A stretch of 64,000 bases of DNA, taken from the NCBI GenBank assembly GCA_950295325.1, contig OX485809.1, forward strand, positions 19,484,144 through 19,548,143. Direction: 5' to 3'. Of the stretch, positions 1-11,411 are shown one piece after another (position 1 is the stretch's first letter; every line of letters begins with the position of its first letter). Source of the stretch: Polytrichum commune (taxonomy: Eukaryota > Streptophyta > Polytrichopsida > Polytrichales > Polytrichaceae). The position numbers and the translations under genes were made by a program. The notes under the pieces were generated by a model. That model did no database searches. It saw only the letters and a list, made by a program, of their open reading frames with translations, and was not told where the DNA came from.

Positions 1-19
1 TTCTCAAAAGCTTATTTTG

Positions 20-243
20 GTGACAAATATGATATTCAGTGTCACTTACTATTTGGAATTACGCAATGCTATAACTATATACTAAACATCTCATTTTTTT
101 TACCAACAAAGATGGAACTCGTTGTTTGAACATTATAAAACATTAACATCTTGACTTGAATATTACACTAACAATTGAAAATATATAGGAATGTGTAACC
201 CCGCATAGTAAGTGGCACGAAATTTCATATTTGGTGTGGTAAC
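20..243. mobile_element. Small MITE remnant with imperfect inverted ends
   Basis: The left end (about 24-52) and the right end (about 205-240) are imperfect inverted repeats around the core CACTTACTAT. They resemble the TACACTAAATAT-ended MITEs at 36.3 and 41.5 kb. The interior is AT-rich with no coding potential. No clean target duplication is visible and the borders are approximate. The rest of 1-378 holds nothing else that I recognise. Confidence 0.4.
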
Positions 244-3200
244 ATTTGGGATGCGTATTAGTGGAGGACGTTTGATGTTGGATGGATGCGAGGTACCCTC
301 GTATGCAATAATTTTCTCTCTCCTTGGCAGGGTGGTGACCTTGGTAAGGAAAAAAGTTCATCCGTGGAGGACCACTTAGGGCCGGTTTACACTACGGTGG
401 AGAAGGCCTCCGGTCGGTCAAGAATGCTTGGCCAAGACATGGTTATATGAGGCAAATGGTGGATGTGCCGGAGAAGAATTAAAGGCAATAAAATATTTCT
501 TAAGGAGTCTTGACCGGTTGAAGTCTAAACACCTAGAGGAGAAGTTTAGCGGAGAAGTCCACCGGTGAAGAGAAGTTCACCTAATGGTGAAGATTTTTTG
601 TGATAAAAAACCATAATTCTCTACATTCACATTGTATCAAAAGATTTCAACAAGAATTGTGTTCATAAGAATTGTGTAATATATTGTTCAACTTTATTCA
701 AAAGATAATGAAAATTGCCAAATTGCCAATTGTCAAGTTTGGCCCATGTAGGAAATAAATGTCTCCTTGGGTGTTTAAGAATGAAGAGGGGAAAACCCAT
801 ACACATTGGACAAAGCACTACTCTTTGGTATTATTTAAGACATGCTCTCCTCATAATCATCCTCATCAATTTCTCTCTTATTATCTTTGATCTTCAATCA
901 TGGATAATCAAAGAAGAGAGATTTTGTGCTCTCTTATGATCTTTACGGTTTTGAAGTATTTTATCGTTTCAACTATGGCGATACAAAAAACCATCATGTA
1001 TCACCATAATGCTTCAATTATGATGATGGCTACTACCAAACTGAAATTGTGAGTAACCAATCATTGCGAAAAAAAATTGCACAAAAAAAATCGCTAAGGA
1101 GCTACTACAGCAAAGAGAGAGCTGACTAATCTTGTCATGATTAAACTCTAGTCATAATAGGTTATGTCACCTTTATGGTAGAGTCATGTTAGGTAGTATA
1201 ACTGACAACATACATCCCTGGTTCATCAGGGTCTTGATAATCAAGTAGTATGGGGTAACAATTCTTCTGTAAGTAAAAAATGGTCTGGTCATGAATAATA
1301 TAAGTAGGTAAATTACTTCTTGGTGTAGACCACTAATTTAGCAACACCACAGATTCCGTATAATATTTCAGATTATACGTACTCGGTTAGTAAAATTGTT
1401 TTAGAACGGCATAGTTTCCAAGCAGTCAGTATTATCTTATCATCCTGTCTTTCCTGTATTTGTGGAGTAGAATGAAATGAAGCCCTTCATTGTTCATTTC
1501 ACTACAAAAGAATACAGGTGATGGTTATCCCATGAAAAACTTTTCGGGATACTTTACTGTGGCCATTACCTTAGACGGTCACCGATATTTCATCCGGTTA
1601 TGAACCTTTATATTATCAGAGTACATTTCTGAGTCCATATTATTCTGATATGATCATCGAATCATAGGACAGAGATGTATCACCTCCGGGTTCTATTCCC
1701 AAGTGTCAGATTATCTCTCATTTGGTTAGTGAAAGATAACAAGTATGTGAGTATGCTAACTTAAACAGCAACAATCACACTCGCTCTTTATGATTGTGCT
1801 AAAAGACCCTCGTGTATTCAGATCTTGGAAAGATTCCTTCCCCAAGAATATTTCTGTATCCATTAGAACTCAACTGTTGGCTAAAAAGTAATAAGTAGTG
1901 GAAAATGACTTCTCAACGGATGTTCAAGCCAGTTTACAAATAATTAGCATGTAACTGGCTACTAGTGTTATTTTAGAACACCAGGTGACATAATATATGT
2001 GGTATCTGGTCCAAGAATGCAACTAGTTCAGATCCTCATATATAAATCCGTATACAGATAATTTCTTGTCAACATCCACTTATAACCATTTCCCGAATAG
2101 GCACCGAGATAATTCTAGGTTATGGGTATTCGCCACAGAATTGTAAACTGTTTGTGACCAGATTCTCAAACTACCTTAGAGATATCACATTTCAAGTGAG
2201 GGTGAGTTCTGGGTCTGGTAGAGCAAATACGGTAATTCATTCTTTATAGTTCAAATATCAGAAAGAACCATAATGAGTTACCCTCTCTTTACATTCCCCT
2301 TTATTCAGACTCAGTGTTTTCTGAACACTTCTCAATCTGGTGACATCAGCATGTAAAGGTAGTAAGTCCTCATACATGCCGTATTACTGTTTTATTGAAA
2401 CATCGTTTCCCTTCCTGTTTACTGGGGTACCATATAGACAGAACATAGTGACGATTACTGAGTTAACTGCAACATCGTCACTGGGCAGTCCATGTAAGAA
2501 TCACGGTGCATTCTGTTTAAGCAGAAAGGTTCAATAGACTAACAGGGTAGTGCCTAAGAATTCACATATTGTTCATATATCCTGGTTATAGAATCATAAA
2601 CAGGAATACAGCAGCATGTAGAGCGAAAAAATATTTTTCAAAAAGAAAGAAAGACTCAAGTTCACTATTCCAGATTTCAAAGAGAAATTGCTTGGAAAGA
2701 TGTGATGAGTGGATGATTTCTTCGGAAGGTGCACAGCCTTGTAGAAGAGGTCCTCACCTGTGCCCATGCTCCCCAACATTACCAAACAATAAGTTAGTAG
2801 AGCGTACATCAGGTGTAGGCGGACCTTCTTACTTGTTATCGATGTCAACAAGGCAATACCCCTTTCTTGGAAATAGGTATAATTCATCATACTCTACATA
2901 TTTAGATGCATTGATTGAAAAAGAACTAAGATCATGCAATCTTGAATCAAGAATTGGTTGAATTCACTTAGATAACTGCCGGTCCCATGTAGTCGCATTT
3001 TTCTTTCCATTGTAATCTGTGCAATGAAGTCAAATCATGGATCTACACCTTGAATTCGTCCTGAGATGAGCTATTCTGTTTCATCTTGACGCTTCTGTGG
3101 GATCTTGAATATTGTGAATTGTAACTTTCAGAATCTGACTACCCTGTACTGAAATCAGATTGCACTTGGTCTTCGTAGTGTCTATAGACTGAAACTTATG

Positions 3201-3434
3201 CGAAGACAGAACATCGAGGTAGCATCATTGGGTATTACTCAGTCTGTCCTGGTTGCTTACAGAGGTCTGCACATGCTGAGCCTCGGACTGGGAAATCTAC
3301 AAGCACTGTCTACTACTGTACAGAAGTGAGTCCGTCAGGCGGGCTTCTGTATTTAGACGGCCAGTATTTTTTGTTTCATTTCCGGGCAGCCCATAAGGGT
3401 TTTCATGGAGCCCGTTAGCCAAGAGATCAAGATG

Positions 3435-3458
3435 TAGAGAGAGAGAGAGAGAGAGAGA
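3435..3458. repeat. (GA)n microsatellite
   Basis: About twelve GA units inside the large Harbinger-type element. Confidence 0.9.
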
Positions 3459-3541
3459 AGATTGCCAACACCTTAGGTTTTGAAAAAAACCAGATCTGAA
3501 ATCTACGGTCCAGATTTGTTTTTGAAAATTAAATTTTTATT

Positions 3542-3605
3542 GAGTTGGGCTTCTCCGGCCTCTTGAGGCCGGACAAGAAACTTCTCCTCCGGAGAAGCCC
3601 AACTC
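3542..3605. repeat. Perfect 17-bp inverted repeat with nested hairpin
   Basis: GAGTTGGGCTTCTCCGG at 3542-3558 is the exact reverse complement of 3589-3605. The 30-bp spacer, together with the inner end of the left arm, forms a second GC-rich palindrome (GGCCTC-TT-GAGGCC). The segment could extrude as a double hairpin or may be a tiny foldback element. Its function is unknown. Confidence 0.7.
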
Positions 3606-3792
3606 CAAAAAGTGCCATCATGTAGGCGGCCATGTCATTTTATCATCCATGAGAAAAGTTCACCACCATTGTTTTCTTCACCTAGTGTAAACACCCACCA
3701 GTCAAGAGTTGCATTTTCGACCAATCACAATTGAGAAACGCCCTTTTTTTCATGACCGGTGGACTTCTCCACCGTAGTGTAAACCGGCCCTT

Positions 3793-4090
3793 AAGGAACC
3801 TCGGAAACCAGCTCGGAAACTCTGACGCCCACGAAAATACCTTCTCTCTCACTCTCGCTCAGCGGAACCCTAACTCCACCGCCCTCCTTCGCTGTCCGAT
3901 CTCCAGAGACTCCATCCTAGCAGTCGGTTCTCCCTAGGGCTCCCGCGGGGATATCCTCCACACCACCGCTCGTCAGAAGCCCCTTTCGCGAGAGCACTTG
4001 AAGCTCTCTTCCCTCTCTACCTTCATACTCGCTCTTCCCTTTCCCTTCCCTGTCGATGCCCGCTGGGCGGATCACACAACAGCCGCCACC
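3793..4090 (+). promoter_or_regulatory. EF2 promoter and 5' leader
   Basis: This is the pyrimidine-rich stretch between the transposon end and the EF2 start codon. It contains a telo-box (AACCCTAA, 3866-3873) and CT-rich tracts around 3840-3860. Both are recurrent in plant promoters of translation-machinery genes. No TATA box is evident. The ATG sits in a strong context (GCCGCCACCATGG). The transcription start is not defined by sequence alone, so promoter and leader cannot be separated. Confidence 0.5.
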
Positions 4091-7000
4091 ATGGTAAGTT
4101 CAATTCCACCATTTCTGCTTTTCCTCATAACGTCATGTGGTTGAGAATTGCGTTTTTGTGTGTTTTTATCTCCAGTTTCGTGAACTTCTTTTGTTGTGTT
4201 GTGCATTCTGGATCTATTAGTTCATTCAGGATAGCGTTTGTGTGTCTCTCTGTTTTTCGTGTTTGCGTGGTTGAGTCGCTGGAGGTCTGTGTTACTTGTA
4301 CCCTGGGGTTTTAGAGTTAGAAACCCTAGCGCCGGAAAAATGGTAACTGAGCTCTGCCTGCTCTCAGTTGTGGTTTTGTGTGTTTTTGATGTTAGCATGC
4401 TGTAATGGTGCATGGTTTGTTTAGTTTGGGTGGATCTGTGGCGGTGAAGTATGTTTGATTTCTTCGATATCTGGTGACGCATATCTTTAGGGTTGGTTTC
4501 TTACCATTGTGAATGGATGTTTCAATGTGCTTTTCAGGTGAAGTTTACATCCGACGAGTTGCGTCGGATCATGGACAAAAAACATAATATCAGGAATATG
4601 TCCGTTATCGCTCATGTCGATCACGGTATGTTGATTTATCTCTTTTTGTATGCTCTACGTAGCCCTTGTGAACAAACCATGTAATTATGTGTGTAGAAAT
4701 TCCTAGGTTTGGGTGTGTACACATCTAACCAAGAAACATCCGATTCTCCTTTGTGGAACCTATTAATGTTCAACTGAATCAAGAGACTGATTGTCATGAC
4801 GTATATTGGATATGTGTCAACGCTATATATGTCATCTTGTTTCCTCGGCTAAGAGCTATGAGTTAGCATAATCTGGAAGGTTTTGATAGTGTGTAGATCT
4901 GTCCTCTAGGAGTGAAGTAGTTGGGAGTCCTTGCAATGTAAGAAGGGAAGCTGTGTGTTTTGATTGTATATATAGAACAGGGTATGACACAGATTTTCTC
5001 ATCGTTAGTTGAAGTCATAACTTCAACTCGTAGGTTGCAAGGAATTAATCTTATAAGGGGACGAAATATCACTTTTTTAAAGTCAAATGGTGTGTCTTTC
5101 AATCCTTATAAATCGATGGCGCAGTTTGTCTCGAGTCTGTCTTTACGTATTGTACTAAAGAATTTGATATGATAATTCAATGGAGAATTCATGAGGTTTG
5201 CAAAGAATTATACCATAAAGGTCATGCACAACAAGGGAAATCATGGTTACTGCTTGTTTATGATGCTACTTTAGCTGTCACCAGATTAATAATTTCTGGT
5301 GATTATTTCAGGTAAGTCCACCCTGACAGACTCCCTCGTGGCTGCTGCGGGTATCATCGCCCAAGAGGTCGCCGGAGATGTCCGCCTTACTGACACTCGT
5401 GCCGATGAAGCCGAGCGTGGTATCACCATTAAGTCCACCGGTATCTCGTTGTACTATGAGATGTCTGTGGAGTCCCTGAAGGATTACCATGGTCAAAAGG
5501 ACGGCCACGACTACCTGATTAACTTGATCGATTCACCCGGGCACGTCGATTTCTCTTCGGAGGTGACAGCAGCTCTGCGTATCACCGATGGTGCATTGGT
5601 GGTGGTGGACTGTGTGGAGGGTGTGTGCGTCCAGACCGAGACCGTGCTTCGTCAAGCTTTGGGAGAGAGGATCAGGCCAGTGCTTACCGTGAACAAGATG
5701 GACAGGTGTTTCCTGGAGCTGCAAGTGGAGGGTGAAGAGGCATACCAGACATTCCAGCGTGTGATTGAGAATGCCAACGTTATTATGGCCACATACGAGG
5801 ATGCACTTTTGGGAGATGTGCAAGTGTACCCAGAGAAGGGAACCGTTGCATTCTCTGCCGGTCTGCACGGATGGGCATTCACCTTGACGAACTTTGCAAA
5901 GATGTACGCAGCAAGGTTCGGAGTTGATGAGAAGAAGATGATGGAAAGGCTGTGGGGTGAGAACTACTTTGATCCTGCCACGAAGAAGTGGACATCGAAG
6001 AATACCGGTTCTCCCACCTGCCAGCGTGGTTTCGTGCAGTTCGTGTACAACCCCATCAAGCAGGTGATCAACATCTGCATGAACGACCAGAAGGACAAGT
6101 TGTGGCCCATGCTGGCGAAGCTGAACTGTGGATTGAAGGGAGAGGAGAAGGACTTGGTTGGAAAGGCTTTGATGAAGAGGGTTATGCAGACATGGCTTCC
6201 TGCCTCCAGCGCTTTGCTGGAGATGATGATCTTCCACCTGCCCTCTCCGGCTACTGCCCAGAGGTACAGGGTTGAGAACTTGTACGAGGGTCCTTTGGAT
6301 GACCAGTACGCAAATGCCATCAGGAACTGTGACCCCGATGGTCCACTCATGTTGTATGTGTCCAAGATGATTCCCGCACCCGACAAGGGTCGTTTCTTCG
6401 CTTTTGGACGTGTGTTCGCCGGAAAGGTGTCCACCGGATTGAAGGTTAGGATCATGGGACCCAACTACGTGCCCGGAGGAAAGAAGGACTTGTACACCAA
6501 GAGTGTACAGAGGACTGTCATCTGGATGGGAAGGCGGCAAGAGTCAGTCGAGGATGTGCCTTGCGGTAACACAGTGGCTATGGTCGGTCTGGATCAATTC
6601 ATCACCAAGAACGCAACTTTGACTAATGAGAAGGAGGTGGATGCCCACCCCATCCGTGCAATGAAGTTCTCAGTGTCCCCTGTGGTGCGTGTCGCAGTGC
6701 AGTGCAAGGTGGCATCAGATTTGCCCAAGCTGGTGGAAGGATTGAAGCGTTTGGCTAAATCCGACCCTATGGTTATCTGTTCGATCGAGGAGAGCGGAGA
6801 ACACATCATCGCAGGAGCAGGAGAGTTGCATTTGGAAATTTGTTTGAAGGATCTCCAGGACGATTTCATGGGAGGTGCGGAGATTGTGGTGTCCGACCCA
6901 GTGGTGTCCTTCCGTGAGACTGTTTTGGAGAAGTCATGCAGGACAGTCATGAGTAAGTCCCCTAACAAGCACAACAGGCTGTACTTTGAGGCTAGACCAC

Positions 7001-7752
7001 TGGAAGAAGGTTTGGCAGAGGCCATTGATGATGGCCGCATTGGCCCCCGTGATGACCCCAAAGTAAGAAGCAAGATCCTGGCAGAGGAATTCGGATGGGA
7101 TAAGGATCTAGCCAAGAAGATTTGGTGTTTTGGACCTGAAACGACTGGACCCAACATGGTGGTGGATATGTGTAAGGGAGTGCAGTACCTGAATGAAATC
7201 AAGGATTCAGTTGTTGCTGCATTTCAGTGGGCCACAAAGGAGGGTGCCTTGGCAGAAGAGAACATGAGAGGTATTGCCTTCGAGGTTTGTGATGTGGTGC
7301 TCCATGCTGATGCCATCCATCGTGGAGGTGGACAAGTCATCCCTACAGCCAGGCGTGTGATGTATGCAGCTATGTTGACTGCCAAGCCACGTTTATTGGA
7401 GCCAGTGTACCTTGTGGAGATTCAGGCTCCAGAGGGTGCTCTTGGAGGTATCTACGGAGTGCTGAACCAGAAGCGTGGGCATGTGTTTGAGGAAGTCCAA
7501 AGGCCAGGAACTCCTCTGTACAACATCAAGGCATACTTGCCAGTCATCGAGTCTTTTGGTTTCTCAGGCACACTTCGTGCAGCAACCTCTGGACAAGCTT
7601 TCCCCCAGTGTGTGTTTGATCACTGGGAGATGTTGAACAGCGACCCCTATGACAGCACCACACAGTCCGGAACCCTCGTGACTGAGATCAGGAAACGGAA
7701 GGGTCTCAAGGACCAGATCACTCCCTTGTCAGAGTACGAGGACAAGCTGTAA
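4091..7752 (+). CDS. EF2: Translation elongation factor 2 (eEF2)
   Basis: This gene encodes the cytosolic GTPase that drives ribosomal translocation. Predicted exons are 4091-4093, 4538-4625 and 5312-7752, joined by GT..AG introns in phases 0 and 1. The spliced length is 843 aa, the usual plant EF2 length. The first exon contributes only the ATG to the coding sequence, an arrangement I recall for plant EF2 genes. The P-loop AHVDHGKST (residues 26-34) is split by intron 2. DSPGH (104-108) and NKMD (158-161) complete the GTP site. TDTR (57-60) corresponds to the EF2-kinase region of animals. The diphthamide loop [11 protein letters not shown] places the modified histidine at His700. The C-terminus EDKL is normal. 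The third exon is uninterrupted for 2.4 kb with no frameshifts. A 335-aa antisense ORF over exon 3 is a coding shadow. Confidence 0.97.
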
Positions 7753-8100
7753 GCACCCCAGGGTAGACCTCCTTGTAGTGGTTATGCTTATGGCATTGTG
7801 ATTAATATTGGTTGTCAGCTCCCAAGGGCATGTTCTGTTGCCTAACCAAGAAGGATGCTCTGCTGAGGTTTTCGAGCGCCGGTTTGAAAGCTCTGGGAAG
7901 AGTTCCTCTGAACTATGGGATGCTTGTTTTTTTTGTCTTAAGATAGAGACGGGATACAAACAATTTTTGTGTCATTTAAATGTTATTGTGTATCTTTACA
8001 GACACAGTTTGTGTCATTAGGCACCATCATTGTACTTAAATGTACTGATCACTTCTGTTGTTCTGAGTGGTGGTTGTTCCCCGTGGTACATGCATTTCAC
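7753..8100 (+). other. Probable EF2 3' untranslated region
   Basis: T-rich sequence directly follows the EF2 stop codon and has no further coding signal. The polyadenylation site is not determinable here and the end given is approximate. Confidence 0.4.
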
Positions 8101-8710
8101 TGTTGAGCTAGTTCACACTTTTTACAGTTAAGAACATCTTAAGCTAGGGGATTTTTCGAACTCATTTGCTTATGGGTAGCCTTGTGGCCCTAAGATTGCT
8201 AGTTTTCATTTTTGTCTGGGATATCTTAGCTTTGAGGACCGCAAGAAATTGTCAGGTCACTTCATAAATATGCTTCCATTTGAGCAATGAGGTCTTGCCT
8301 ACGAGCAATGTTAACTTCTCTCAACCTTCAACATTTAGGGGCATTCCTCCAGGTATGTAATTGGGAAAGGTTTTCTGGGATTGTATGAACACTATGTAGA
8401 ACATGCTTTCGTTGTGAAAAGTGATTTGAAATTACTGTAAGTAAAAGATCACAATTGCAGTAAAATCTTTCATTGGACATGACATTAATCTTGCATAATA
8501 TTGTGGCGTTCTAATGAGTGTCCGACCTAAACCCTCACCGTGCCTAGCTACCTTGTGCCTTGAGGTTGCAAAATGTACATACCTTATTTCATGGTCCATG
8601 GTGTAAACCGACCATAAATAGTAAATGCACATATCTTCACCAAATGATATTGTCACAAAGTAGGTGGTAGGTACACAAGTATGATTTCTACACTCGCCCA
8701 ATTGTGACAC
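8101..8710. other. Intergenic, nothing clear
   Basis: No gene is visible. The stretch around 8578-8605 resembles the inner end of the Harbinger-like MITEs at 45-48 kb (CATGGTCCATGGTGTAAACC) and may be an orphan terminus. Confidence 0.4.
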
Positions 8711-8713
8711 TTA

Positions 8714-9253
8714 TGCCTCCTTCCCACCTGACTTCACCTTCCCACCTGACTTCAGCTAAGACTAAAAGTTGGTTCTAACAACCCGGCCTTCACACCATCA
8801 ACATTATCTAGTGCCGAGCCTAATTGCCAAATGATGTGGCATGGCTTAAAAGTAAAGGTTTGAAGCCTCAAGCACCGACCCTCCCATTGGTACCTAAACA
8901 TGAGGCAAGAATGTAGGACCTTTAAAAGTGTTGTCGCCTGCCCTTGTGATTGGTTGCTTTTTAGTCTTAGCTATGAGGCCACGAGGAGCTCCATTAACAA
9001 GAACCGATGGTAAGATAGGTGAGTAGTAAAACATTTGGGGCTGGGATAAAAACTATCCAACATTCATTGCTTGGTAAATAAAACCAATAAACATGTGTGA
9101 AACCTACTTAAATAAAACTTACTCGAAAACCTCTGGAGCAAGTTCCAGTAGGTGCAATGGGGTAGCCGGATGCCTCCCCTATAACAAAGGAAGCTTTACC
9201 CAGTTTTTAGGAAATACTTTTAGTCTTAGCTAAAGTCGGGTAGGAAGGGGGCA
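8714..9253. mobile_element. MITE with about 40-bp inverted ends and TTA target duplication
   Basis: The left end (TGCCTCCTTCCCACC..., then AGCTAAGACTAAAAG) is matched in inverse by 9216-9253 with a few substitutions. The left end carries an extra local duplication of about 18 bp. TTA flanks both sides (8711-8713, 9254-9256). The 540-bp interior has no ORF. The size and duplication fit a Harbinger-class MITE, although the terminal sequence differs from the GGGCC family elsewhere in the window. Confidence 0.7.
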
Positions 9254-9256
9254 TTA

Positions 9257-9654
9257 TGCTAGCGCCAAACCATCTTTAGTTGATTAGCTGCAGGAAAGTG
9301 ACCAAAATTTGAAATTTGGTCACTTTCGAGTGGTGGATTTATAGCCATTCAAGCTACTCTCATCCACCCACCTTTAATGCTTGCAAACATGCAACCCCGT
9401 GATCTAATTTTAAGACAACAATACTATTTTTCATTCCATTTGTGGTAATTTAATTATTTATAAACCGTCTATAAACAACCCACTCATTTTTTAGCATGAT
9501 GGATCACTTTGTGCCCTCTGAACATTAAGGTAAGTTACATTGCATGAGTGGTATAGGGTTGAAGTGGGTGCACATGTGGAGGTCATTCAATAGGTGCGTG
9601 CTCTCAATATGGAACTAGTTTGGGTCCATGCCGTTCTAGTTCATTCCACCCTTG
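9257..9654. other. Intergenic, nothing recognised
   Basis: AT-rich sequence with no ORF or repeat that I can assign. Confidence 0.4.
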
Positions 9655-9656
9655 TA

Positions 9657-10073
9657 CTCCCTCCATTTCAAAATAAAAGTTATGTTTGGACATAAATTGT
9701 GTTACGAAATAAAAGTCACATTTGGTGAAATTTCTCTCAAACTTCGCCAAACAAACCGGAATGTTGCCGGAACCAATGTAGATGTTGTTGTTGATGAACT
9801 ACCAAGTCAATTCACAGTTTACACATGTTTAACAATCGATATTTGGACTCGACGGCGTCGACGCACATCGATGCGGTTTTATGTGTGAGACCAATCAGTG
9901 TCAATCATCAATGGCGATGAACGGGTGTTACTATGGACACACCCCTAGCTTGCCGGAAAGTGATTAGTGAGAGCTATGCAACGAACGCAGTTTCGTGCTA
10001 AAAGTGCGAAAAATGACCTTAAATAAGCCCACAAATTTTCTAAAACGTAACTTTTATTTTGAAACGGAGGGAG
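9657..10073. mobile_element. Stowaway-like MITE
   Basis: The ends CTCCCTCCATTTCAAAATAA and its near-exact inverse (TTATTTTGAAACGGAGGGAG) are flanked by TA at 9655-9656 and 10074-10075. This is the signature of Stowaway MITEs of the Tc1/mariner superfamily. The 417-bp interior is non-coding. Confidence 0.85.
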
Positions 10074-10320
10074 TATTCAATTTCTGGTGCAATGTCTAAA
10101 TGTTTTTCTTCATGTGTCATTTTGGCCAGTTGTAGTGGTACAGATTGCTTCGATGCTAGAGTATTGCAAATCTCAGTGTAACATATATATGTGCCAAAAA
10201 CGAAACTGAGAGAAGATTCAACATGAAGAGGAACATTGAGTAGATTTCAAATAAAATGCAAGATCTACTTGAGGAGGTTGACATAAACTTATGAAATGGA
10301 AATAAAACCCTCCAAAAGTA

Positions 10321-11409
10321 CAGTAATCTCCCACGTAAGTACGCACCCGTTTTAAGTACACATCCCGGTTAAGTGTGCAGGGCAAATTTTTTGACAAAAA
10401 TTAGGGTTCATATTTTATTGTTTGAATATGTCATGCATAGTCATTTGCTACAAATGCATGATTTTTTGGGTGCTTGACATTAGATGTTTGTCGTGTAAAT
10501 ATTGATCGTGTGTCACTATAACTCGAGTATCAACCATCACTAACAAACAAAACTAAAACATAGCAAAGTCACATATAAACAACACACCTCGATAGAGAAG
10601 GAAGAGAATCAAACCCGTTCAAGAGCTCTCTTCAAATGTACACAATAAGTCAAGCTATCTCTCACTCCACCACGGGAGAATCCAAGAGTGTAAGAAAGGG
10701 GAGAAGAACTCAATATTTATTGCAAAAACATGCAATCTTCACCTCACACAAGCTCTCTCCACACATTCACTCACAATATTTGACTTGCCAAGAATACCAA
10801 GCCAAAGAGAAGGCTCCTCACTTAGGAGCCTCTCTCTCCACATCTAAGATTCATCCATCCAAATCTAAATGGATGAAACCCAACAGATAAGGTGTAGCCG
10901 CCGATGCCAAACACCGTGACATGTCAGTTTGTTAACGTTTCGCTAAAATGTCTTAGTCAAACGATTGTCGCAGTTCATCATACATCTGTCCAGCTTCCGT
11001 TTGAATCTCGGAGCAAGGCAATTGGTCGTCGATGTTGAGGATAGTGTTATGTAGAGCTTCAAAGCCTTTGAAGTCGGTAGCACTTTCAGGTTCAGCAAAT
11101 GCCTCGATAGGTTGGATATCGTTGCAGTATGTCCTCCTGATTGTCCCAAACTTTCTAGATGGCGCCTTCACTAACTTCATACTCCCGCCCCAATGCCTGC
11201 TTGCTCGGCGCGTTCGGCTTGCTCAACTTTGCAATGGTTTCACATTGTTGGGCTTCAATAAAGCAGGGTGCCTCAAGTTTCATCCGTTTCCCATTGCGAT
11301 TCATCGAATCAGAGGCTCTAAAAAGCGATATGAAAAAAGTACGCACCTATCAACTAAGTGCACACCAACGACTCCAGTTCAAAATGCATACTTAAGCAGG
11401 AGATTATTG
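10321..11409. mobile_element. pogo/Tigger-like DNA transposon, internally deleted
   Basis: The left end CAGTAATCTCCCACGTAAGT and the inverse of the right end (CAATAATCTCCTGCTTAAGT) agree over most of the first 26 bases. They are flanked by TA at 10319-10320 and 11410-11411. CAGT-start termini with TA duplications and internal TAAGTNC motifs are typical of the pogo/Tigger branch of Tc1/mariner. At 1089 bp the element is too short for a full transposase. It retains a decayed coding remnant on the minus strand. Confidence 0.75.
10953..11346 (-). pseudogene. pogo-like transposase remnant (N-terminal HTH joined to a C-terminal piece)
   Basis: Reading the minus strand from 11346, the frame gives a basic N-terminus and then a helix-turn-helix segment (NAPSKQALGREYEVSEGAI, followed by a TAG at about 11155 and KVWDNQEDIL). 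This resembles the psq/CENP-B-type HTH of pogo transposases. Another frame (11180-10953) gives an acidic tail ending near MYDELRQSF. The DDE core that should lie between is missing. It is a dead, internally deleted copy. The HTH assignment is from pattern memory and the tail assignment is weaker. Confidence 0.55.
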
Positions 11410-11411
11410 TA

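Larger units (their letters stand above)
379..3789. mobile_element. Large non-coding PIF/Harbinger-type element, TTA target duplication
   Basis: The ends are perfect inverted repeats of about 27 bp beginning GGGCCGGTTTACACTACGG, at 379-405 and 3763-3789. They are flanked by TTA at 376-378 and 3790-3792. A GGGCC-start terminal repeat with a TTA duplication is typical of Tourist/PIF-Harbinger elements. The 3.4-kb interior has only short ORFs with no match that I recognise, so the element looks non-autonomous or built around foreign sequence. It contains a (GA)n run at 3435-3458 and a nested hairpin at 3542-3605. Its right end sits about 300 bp from the EF2 start codon. Confidence 0.75.

Noticed and set aside
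379-3789. Copia-type or other coding remnant inside the large element
   Set aside because: I tried reading parts of both strands and found no convincing gag, polymerase or transposase motif.
4960-5172. Short ORF in EF2 intron 2
   Set aside because: It lies between a good donor and acceptor that restore the P-loop exactly. It has no family resemblance.
5533-6540. 335-codon antisense ORF over EF2 exon 3
   Set aside because: It is a shadow of the strongly biased EF2 coding sequence. It has no recognisable domain and sits entirely inside a conserved exon.
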